Positions 59,400 to 64,000 of a stretch of DNA of 64,000 nt are shown here, in pieces (the first letter of the stretch is position 1; every line of letters starts with the position of its first letter). A model generated the notes under the pieces. The model had not been told where the DNA came from, did no database searches, and saw only the letters and a program-made list of their open reading frames with translations. A program made the translations under genes and the position numbers. Source of the DNA: Anaerolineae bacterium (lineage in GTDB: Bacteria > Chloroflexota > Anaerolineae > Aggregatilineales > Aggregatilineaceae); assembly GCA_016930015.1 (NCBI GenBank), contig JAFGHR010000084.1, positions 1 through 64,000 of the forward strand, in the 5' to 3' direction.

Positions 59400-59806
59400 A
59401 ATTTTCCCTCCCAAGGGATACGGAACGTGCGCGCCGTATACTGCGCGTGCGCAGCGCAAGCAGGACTCAGAATCCACTCTTTGCGCAATACCACATCAGA
59501 AACGTAACATGGCGCGCGGCGTTCATACGTTTGACAGGTGTTGTACTGATCCACGGCTGCGCGTATTGTCACCGGGGTCGCCCCTGGTTTTTGACGCGCA
59601 GTTTGGGTTGGGAGGGAACATTCTAGGCCGGTGGGGTGCGGCCTGGCGGTACCCGCAGATAATTCGATCTTCGTCCCGGTAGCCGGGATTACTTCCGCCG
59701 CCTCGTATCCCTGCGCTAAACGTTGCAGGGCCTTGCGCTTGAGTCCCCTCGTTATTTCCTGATAGGCACCTCCGATTGATAGGATACATTGACTATCAGC
59801 AGTATA
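59400..59806 (-). promoter_or_regulatory. Long structured leader and promoter of glmS
   Basis: A -10 box TATACT (plus-strand 59801-59806) would start a transcript near 59794, leaving about 395 bases before the glmS ATG. The first ~150 bases fold into several hairpins (CCCTGC/GCAGGG, TCCCGG/CCGGGA, GGCC/GGCC). Blocks GCAAGGCCC, ACGAGG and CGGCGGAAG...CCCGG recall conserved parts of the glmS ribozyme, but the order and spacing do not fully fit and the cleavage-site helix is not evident. Several frames are open here, none convincing as a gene. Confidence 0.4.
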
Positions 59807-59884
59807 CCGTAGTTTTTGTTATAAAGGCTGTAACGGACTTGTAAAAAAAACGCAAGCTATCCTGGTGAGGGGGCCGCAGGCAGT

Positions 59885-60286
59885 CTACGAATGGGCGCTG
59901 CGGCTGATTTCGCTGCGCACGTAGGCCAGCGCCTCAGCCAGTGAGGGCAGGTGCGGGAGATCGATATACAGGTGTGCTTTGGCGCGCTTTACGGCGATCG
60001 GCAGCATGGGATCAGTGCCGACCAATACGCCTTGAACACGTGGATCGCAAATTGAGCTGGGATGGTCAAAGCGCTGTTCTTCGAGCCACAGCAGCACATC
60101 ACTAAACGCCATGCTGGGACCGCGCCACGTCAGCAGGCAGTACAGCGGTGGCGGTTCTGTGACCAGCACGAGCCGGGCCACGTCAGTTTGAAGACTCTGT
60201 AAGTTGGAAATATAACGCTCAACCGGCAGACCAATGGTCAAAATGGCGATTGGCTCGTCGGGAAGTTTCTGTAGACAGTAGACCAT
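59885..60286 (-). CDS. Hypothetical protein, paralogue of the gene at 60452-60880
   Basis: A 133-residue soluble alpha/beta protein. It aligns along its length with the next gene: PDEPIAILTIGLPVERYISN against ATEPIAIVTIMLPIEDHIDS, FSDVLLWLEEQRF against VSDILLCLAEHRH, and a shared VLVGTDPMLPIAVKRAK type core. The pattern recalls STAS/SpoIIAA-like folds but lacks their signature. Function unknown. No clear ribosome-binding site. Confidence 0.65.
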   Translation of the reverse strand: MVYCLQKLPDEPIAILTIGLPVERYISNLQSLQTDVARLVLVTEPPPLYCLLTWRGPSMAFSDVLLWLEEQRFDHPSSICDPRVQGVLVGTDPMLPIAVKRAKAHLYIDLPHLPSLAEALAYVRSEISRSAHS

Positions 60287-60451
60287 AGAGTTCCTGCTTA
60301 ACCAGGGAACCCACAGCCGTACAATCCAGATTCTGGTACACTGTTTTTTCCCTGGTATACCCGTTTACACCCGGTGTTTGTACATTACCAGAAGCCGCGC
60401 CATAATTCAATCATGGTTACGTAAAGTTATAATGCGATCATTAATTAAGTA

Positions 60452-60880
60452 TTAACTCATTGGCAGGTAGGGCTTCAACACAAAGGGGCGGGGAGGTGTG
60501 GCTAGTTGTTTGCGGATATCCCTGAGCGCGCCTTCCAGCGTAGGCTGCCAGTTCATATAGACTCCGGTTTCCTGCTTGACTTTGCGTATGGCAATGCCGA
60601 TCACGGGGTGCATGCCCACCAGGAAAATGGAAGTGGTGGGATCCCACAGCCCACTGACCGGGGTGTGACGATGTTCCGCCAGACAAAGCAGAATATCGCT
60701 CACGGATAACTCAACATGGCGTAAATCGGCGACAATATAAAATGGAGGGCCATACTGTTGAATGAATGTTGCTAGTTGTTGGTTGGCGTCGTTCAGGCTG
60801 TCAATGTGATCTTCGATGGGCAGCATAATCGTAACAATAGCAATCGGCTCGGTAGCTAACTTCCGAACGGTAAAAGCCAT
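60452..60880 (-). CDS. Hypothetical protein, paralogue of the gene at 59885-60286
   Basis: A 142-residue protein from ATG 60880 (AGGAG 11 bases upstream); a longer frame to 60991 is not needed for the alignment. It shares the EPIAIVTIMLPIEDHI opening, GPPFYIVADLRHVELSVSDI and FLVGMHPVIGIAIRKVKQE with its downstream paralogue. The two are on the same strand 165 bases apart and arose by duplication. Function unknown. Confidence 0.65.
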   Translation of the reverse strand: MAFTVRKLATEPIAIVTIMLPIEDHIDSLNDANQQLATFIQQYGPPFYIVADLRHVELSVSDILLCLAEHRHTPVSGLWDPTTSIFLVGMHPVIGIAIRKVKQETGVYMNWQPTLEGALRDIRKQLATPPRPFVLKPYLPMS

Positions 60881-61050
60881 GGTACTGAGTGCTCCTATGA
60901 CGAACACAACTGGATTATTCTGCTGACGATGAGTCAAGTCTGCGATGAGAGTTATCGAGGCGCTAATAACTATTTGTGTTTCCATATGCATGCAACGTGG
61001 ATTACTCTACCACGAATACGATAGACGTGCCACTACTCCGATAATACATC

Positions 61051-61233
61051 CAGGGTAATCGCTTCAAATGAATGGTTGAGGTTTTGTACAACGCCCTAAT
61101 CCCCCTTCTAGCCAGGCTGGACGGGGGACTTTATTAACGCGCGTTTGCTGCACACGCGCCCGCCACCGGCTGTTTTGCCCCTCTTTGGCCTGGCCGGGGA
61201 GGAGCGTTTTGGGATTTTGAAGCGATAGCCCTG
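61051..61233 (+). mobile_element. MITE-like element, copy C (183 bp), with perfect 10-bp target duplication
   Basis: Left end CAGGGTAATCGCTTCAAA, right end complementary to CAGGGCTATCGCTTCAAA. ATAATACATC stands directly before (61041-61050) and after (61234-61243), an exact 10-bp duplication. It is shorter than A and B because ~33 bases of the second half are missing. It carries the same central hairpin (CCCCCTTCT...GGACGGGGGACT). The intact duplication suggests it is the youngest copy. Confidence 0.92.
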
Positions 61234-61299
61234 ATAATACATCGATCTGGCCCTGTTGTGCGCTATACTGTGGAAGGATTCGCTGGCGTGGAGGAACCT

Positions 61300-61704
61300 A
61301 TGCCACAACAATCACGGGCGAAGCGTAACTGTCTGGCCGACCTGCGCACGTACCTGATCACAATGGGGGACGCCCTGTTAGAAGTCTCGCCCGATGGACT
61401 GCGGCGGCATGGGCGGTGGGACCAGGCTTTGTTTGAGGTGGTGCTGAACCGGGTTGAATCTCAGACACCGGGCTTTCAACATGTACTCGTGGATTTTTTG
61501 GCGCTGCCGGAGCGCGGCCAACCCGACGTGATCGCCGCGCTGCTGGCCGTGGATCGCCTGTCGGCGGCGTATACCTATTGGACGCGCTTGTTTCCGCCGC
61601 GACAGGCAGACGAATCGATGTTTGTGTTAAGCTTGCTGCACGATCTGAGCGACAAAGTCGAACATGCCATCAACCTGCTTGACGAACTGGGGGGCCAATC
61701 GTGA
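61300..61704 (+). CDS. Hypothetical helical protein
   Basis: A 134-residue protein from ATG 61300 with GGAGG 7 bases upstream; the frame extends to 61258 without support. It is mostly alpha-helical (LADLRTYLITMGDALLEVSP, LLHDLSDKVEHAINLLDELG) with no signal or membrane segment. It precedes the paralogous pair 61762/62292 on the same strand and may belong to the same unit. Not recognised. Confidence 0.65.
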   Translation: MPQQSRAKRNCLADLRTYLITMGDALLEVSPDGLRRHGRWDQALFEVVLNRVESQTPGFQHVLVDFLALPERGQPDVIAALLAVDRLSAAYTYWTRLFPPRQADESMFVLSLLHDLSDKVEHAINLLDELGGQS

Positions 61705-61761
61705 TCGTGCGTTTGGGGGCTGCTGCCCGGTGATGGCGTAAGGGTAAAAAGGAGCAGGACG

Positions 61762-62163
61762 GTGTCCGAAGAGCGCAAACTGAGTGGTGGTGTTATCACG
61801 TCCGAGGATCAGCATACGCACGGCGTTATGGAACTGCTTACGGCGCCTGTGCGTCACCGGATCGTATTGGCCTACTACACGCATCCCAACGAGATCGAAA
61901 CGGATCATGGGCACGATTTTATCGCCGTGTTTTCATGCAAGGACCTGGAATCGGTCATAAAAACATTCGATGCACGCCGTTTGCCGCTGCCGCTGATGGT
62001 GCATGTGGATGACCCGTTTGTGCTGAACCGCCTGCGTTATGATCTGCTTTTCCCCGGCGTTGATGTTATGCTGTTGGGTCAGGCGCGTTTGTCGGGGGTT
62101 CCTGATGTAACGTTGGAGTTGGACCTTTACGACAAGCTGATGCAGCGCTTAGGCCGGAAATAA
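61762..62163 (+). CDS. Hypothetical protein, paralogue of the gene at 62292-62705
   Basis: A 133-residue protein from GTG 61762 with AAGGAG upstream. It aligns throughout with the next gene: LSGGVITSEDQHTHGVMELL against LYGGVIIAYERHSHALVELL, YTHPNEIETDHGHDFIAVFS against YVHPTEIDFHKPHHFFIVMS, and LPLPLMVHVDDP against YPLPLIVHIDVP. Conserved His and Asp/Glu residues (HTH, HPNEI, HVDDP) could bind a metal. Function unknown. Confidence 0.68.
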   Translation: MSEERKLSGGVITSEDQHTHGVMELLTAPVRHRIVLAYYTHPNEIETDHGHDFIAVFSCKDLESVIKTFDARRLPLPLMVHVDDPFVLNRLRYDLLFPGVDVMLLGQARLSGVPDVTLELDLYDKLMQRLGRK

Positions 62164-62227
62164 GCCAGGTTGTGTCAGCGTGTGTTCGGAAAATGTTATT
62201 GTATTGTCTGTGTCGGGAAGAATATGA

Positions 62228-62256
62228 TTGACGAAGTGTTGGTTGTGCCTTAGGAT
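62228..62256 (+). promoter_or_regulatory. Promoter before the second paralogue
   Basis: TTGACG (62228-62233), a 17-bp spacer and TAGGAT (62251-62256). The transcript would start near 62263, about 30 bases before GTG 62292. Confidence 0.5.
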
Positions 62257-62291
62257 ATGTGAAGAACGTAAATGGATATTGGGAGTGTACG

Positions 62292-62705
62292 GTGACTCAA
62301 CCTCATCATAAGCTGTATGGCGGCGTCATTATTGCGTACGAACGGCACTCACATGCATTGGTTGAGCTGTTGACATATCGTCTTCGCGACCGCCTGACGA
62401 TGACACATTATGTGCATCCTACGGAGATCGATTTTCATAAGCCGCATCATTTCTTTATCGTGATGTCGGCGCGTGATCTGAGCCAGTTGGTGAATTTTTA
62501 TGATCGCAAAAGTTACCCGCTGCCGCTGATCGTTCACATCGATGTTCCAGAAGTGTTTGAACAAACTGACTACGCTCACCAATTCCCCGGCGTTGAGATC
62601 GTGACGATTTCCCAGGCCATGCTCACTGAGAACCCGGAAGACACGCTTAAGATCACGCTGTTCCGTGAGATCATTGAGCACCTCGAAGCCGCCGCCGCCG
62701 GGTAA
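62292..62705 (+). CDS. Hypothetical protein, paralogue of the gene at 61762-62163
   Basis: A 137-residue protein. GTG 62292 is chosen because GGGAG lies 8 bases upstream and the alignment with the paralogue begins there; GTG 62259 would add 11 residues. It keeps the same His/Asp pattern (RHSHALVELL, YVHPTEIDF, IVHIDVPE) and ends in an Ala-rich helix. It has its own promoter and a terminator behind it. Confidence 0.68.
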   Translation: MTQPHHKLYGGVIIAYERHSHALVELLTYRLRDRLTMTHYVHPTEIDFHKPHHFFIVMSARDLSQLVNFYDRKSYPLPLIVHIDVPEVFEQTDYAHQFPGVEIVTISQAMLTENPEDTLKITLFREIIEHLEAAAAG

Positions 62706-62742
62706 CGCCTCCATAATCTAACGTACCAATATGACTTGTGCC

Positions 62743-62774
62743 GGGACGGTGTGCAGACGCCGTCCCATTCTTTT
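62743..62774 (+). terminator. Rho-independent terminator after the paralogue pair
   Basis: GGGACGG (62743-62749) with CCGTCCC (62760-62766), a 10-base loop, then ATTCTTTT. Confidence 0.8.
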
Positions 62775-62931
62775 GATCTGGAAGCCTATTTGGACCGTAA
62801 ACGCGGGCAGACTCGTTCTGTGAGTGTGTGACACCCGGCAAGCGCCATACAGGGAAAAAGGCTACCCCCTTACTGTAGGTAATATCTGTGCTATACTGAA
62901 ATCTAGATAGGTAAGCACAGTAGGTGATGAG

Positions 62932-63297
62932 ATGCAACGCTACACCGTTCGCGATTTTCAAAATGATTTCCCTGACGACGAAGTTTGCATAGAATGGCTG
63001 AAAAATCACCGTTGGCCCAATGGTATCCACTGCGAACAATGTGACAAAGTAACGAAGCATTACTATATCGCAAGTAGGAAATCCTACTCTTGCCAAGAAT
63101 GCGGACACCATGTGCATCCTACAGCAGGAACGATTTTCCACAAATCTAGGACGCCGCTATCTCTTTGGTTCTACGCAATCTATCTTATGGCTCTGACACG
63201 CGGTCGTGTGTCTGCTAAGCAGATCGAACGCGAACTAGGCGTTACATACAAAACCGCGTGGCGTATGGCAAAGCTGATTCGTGAGGCTTTAGCGTAG
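62932..63297 (+). pseudogene. N-terminal fragment of an IS1595-family transposase
   Basis: 121 residues remain of a ~300-residue enzyme. The zinc ribbon (CEQCDKVTKHYYI, CQECGHHVHPTAGTIF), SLWFYAIYLMALTRGRVSAK and the HTH QIERELGVTYKTAWRMAKLI are typical of the IS1595 N-terminus. TAG 63295-63297 ends the frame before the DDE catalytic core. Beyond it a short frame (LCGDADENGTPRD) faintly recalls the first catalytic Asp region, so the core has decayed or been deleted. Confidence 0.8.
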
Positions 63298-63379
63298 TAA
63301 ATGGTTTGTGTGGTGACGCCGACGAGAATGGCACCCCAAGGGATGTAGAACGAACACAACTACAAGCACCGTCACAAAA

Positions 63380-63418
63380 TGCACAGTGCCGCCGAAGTTA
63401 ACTTAAGGGCACTGTGCA
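63380..63418. repeat. Perfect 11-bp inverted repeat downstream of the transposase fragment
   Basis: TGCACAGTGCC (63380-63390) and GGCACTGTGCA (63408-63418) around a 17-base spacer. No T-run follows, so a terminator is less likely than a remnant of a mobile-element end or a binding site. CTGTGC...GCACAG also flanks the promoter region before the transposase fragment. Confidence 0.55.
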
Positions 63419-63470
63419 TACGCAGGTAATCGTGAGTTTTTGGATGCTTGCGATGATGTTCCGATGTGCC

Positions 63471-63665
63471 TTACTTTTCTTGGTTGGATGGTGCTGGCTC
63501 AGTGACCTTTTGAAGGACATCGAAAAACTCATCTTCTGTTAGCATACGTGTATCATCTCGCAGTTCGTTGGGATTAACATTCGGAAAAAATTCCTTAAGG
63601 AATTCCGTGTGTGTGTATTTTCTGTCCAGTCTGTCATTTATCCTATTTGTTTTTTTCTTGCTCAT
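63471..63665 (-). CDS. Small charged hypothetical protein
   Basis: A 64-residue protein, very rich in Lys, Arg, Glu and Asp (MSKKKTNRINDRLDRKYTHT). GGGAGAGGGG lies right before the ATG, a strong ribosome-binding site that overlaps the end of the upstream gene by 23 bases, so the two are coupled. Low GC. Not recognised. Confidence 0.55.
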   Translation of the reverse strand: MSKKKTNRINDRLDRKYTHTEFLKEFFPNVNPNELRDDTRMLTEDEFFDVLQKVTEPAPSNQEK

Positions 63666-64000
63666 TTTTCCCCTCTCCCTGAAGTAACTCTCTAATGTCG
63701 GTCATTATAGAAGCTAACTCTTGGAGCAATAGTGGCGATTGATTGGTGATTCTACTGTCATCAAAAAAATGATAGTTCTGCGCGGGTTCAAAATAATGTT
63801 TGCGCTTAATCCAAATAAAGCCATCTTTCTTGGAAATAACTGCAACGTCGGTTGGGCCCCCTACCGTCTCTGATATATTAGACACTCTACGCATATACGA
63901 TGTGATGTTTACTAATGTTTCTGCCATCAAACCAAGTTCATCTTTTGGAAGGGAAGCCACGATAGATAACATGGGGCTTGTATAGGTATCATATAATGAT
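63643..64000 (-). CDS. C-terminal part of an unrecognised low-GC gene (5' end outside window)
   Basis: The frame is open to the right edge (codons TCA TTA TAT GAT ACC before the first internal Met), so the gene begins beyond 64000. About 119 residues are visible. The segment LPKDELGLMAETLVNITSYM, SETVGGPTDVAVISKKDGFI and WIKRKHYFEPAQNYHFFDD looks like a conserved family found in varied bacteria, possibly an Ntn-hydrolase-like tail, but I cannot name it. It is co-directional and overlapping with the small gene after it. Confidence 0.65.
   Translation of the reverse strand, partial: SLYDTYTSPMLSIVASLPKDELGLMAETLVNITSYMRRVSNISETVGGPTDVAVISKKDGFIWIKRKHYFEPAQNYHFFDDSRITNQSPLLLQELASIMTDIRELLQGEGKNEQEKNK

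Noticed and set aside
59523-59789. An 88-residue minus-strand gene in front of glmS
   Set aside because: Composition is Gly/Pro/Arg/Asn-rich without a clear fold, and the bases form hairpins; a leader RNA is more likely.
1-64000. tRNA, rRNA, CRISPR arrays, prophage or a replication origin
   Set aside because: I looked for cloverleaf, rRNA, repeat-spacer, phage structural and DnaA-box patterns and saw none that I could support.

Overview
The window is high-GC, gene-dense bacterial DNA with many hybrid histidine kinases, WD40/PD40 beta-propeller proteins, Thr/Pro-rich linkers and a giant SARP-kinase-nSTAND-WD40 protein. This mix is typical of Chloroflexota, most likely the Anaerolineae. That placement is inferred from gene content; no rRNA or tRNA gene lies in the window. 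The last ~700 bases are clearly lower in GC and hold a broken transposase and poorly conserved genes, so they look like accessory DNA.

Layout. 1-3.3 kb: the tail of one gene, a secreted TPR-like protein and two convergent antibiotic-nucleotidyltransferase homologues (Lnu(F)-like and AadE-like). 3.3-9.7 kb: a membrane protein, a secreted SH3b/alpha-beta hydrolase, a secreted C39-like protease/PD40 propeller and a second PD40 propeller. 9.7-17.1 kb: a sigma-factor-like gene split by an in-frame TAG, a membrane-anchored unknown, and a 1751-residue SARP/kinase/nSTAND/WD40 regulator preceded by six direct repeats at an exact 11-bp period. 17.1-20.7 kb: an arsenic module (arsR, arsM, twin operators) divergent from a Trp T-box-controlled trpB. 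20.7-28 kb: small metabolic and envelope genes, a CNB-domain/AAA+ ATPase pair and an M23 peptidase/propeller. 28-35.8 kb: response regulators, a WD40 protein, a REC-CpaE-like ATPase, a parvulin-type foldase and a REC-adenylate cyclase. 36-45.6 kb: an AAC(3)-like acetyltransferase and four sensor kinases read leftward. 46-50.7 kb: ppa, a YgiT-type zinc finger protein, lepB, a DegV protein and a REC-GAF-cyclase. 50.9-59.4 kb: a zinc-ribbon/acidic membrane protein, a YjdF-family gene with a structured leader, PEBP and Mth938 proteins, a TPM protein, an FHA-TIR fusion and glmS with a ~400-nt leader. 59.9-64 kb: two pairs of paralogous unknowns, an IS1595-type transposase fragment and low-GC accessory genes.

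Themes. Signalling dominates: two REC-cyclases, a CNB-domain protein translationally coupled to an AAA+ ATPase, four histidine kinases, several receivers and two multidomain STAND/TIR-type proteins. A cAMP circuit linking the cyclases to the CNB/AAA+ pair is a reasonable inference but is not shown by the sequence. The most clearly new items readable from DNA are: (1) a family of 183-217-bp elements, three copies with ~18-bp terminal inverted repeats, each flanked by a 10-bp target duplication (10/10, 8/10 and 8/10 matches); (2) the six-unit 11-bp-period TTCGA array abutting the start of a SARP-domain protein; and (3) the back-to-back arsR promoter (apparently leaderless) and Trp T-box promoter.
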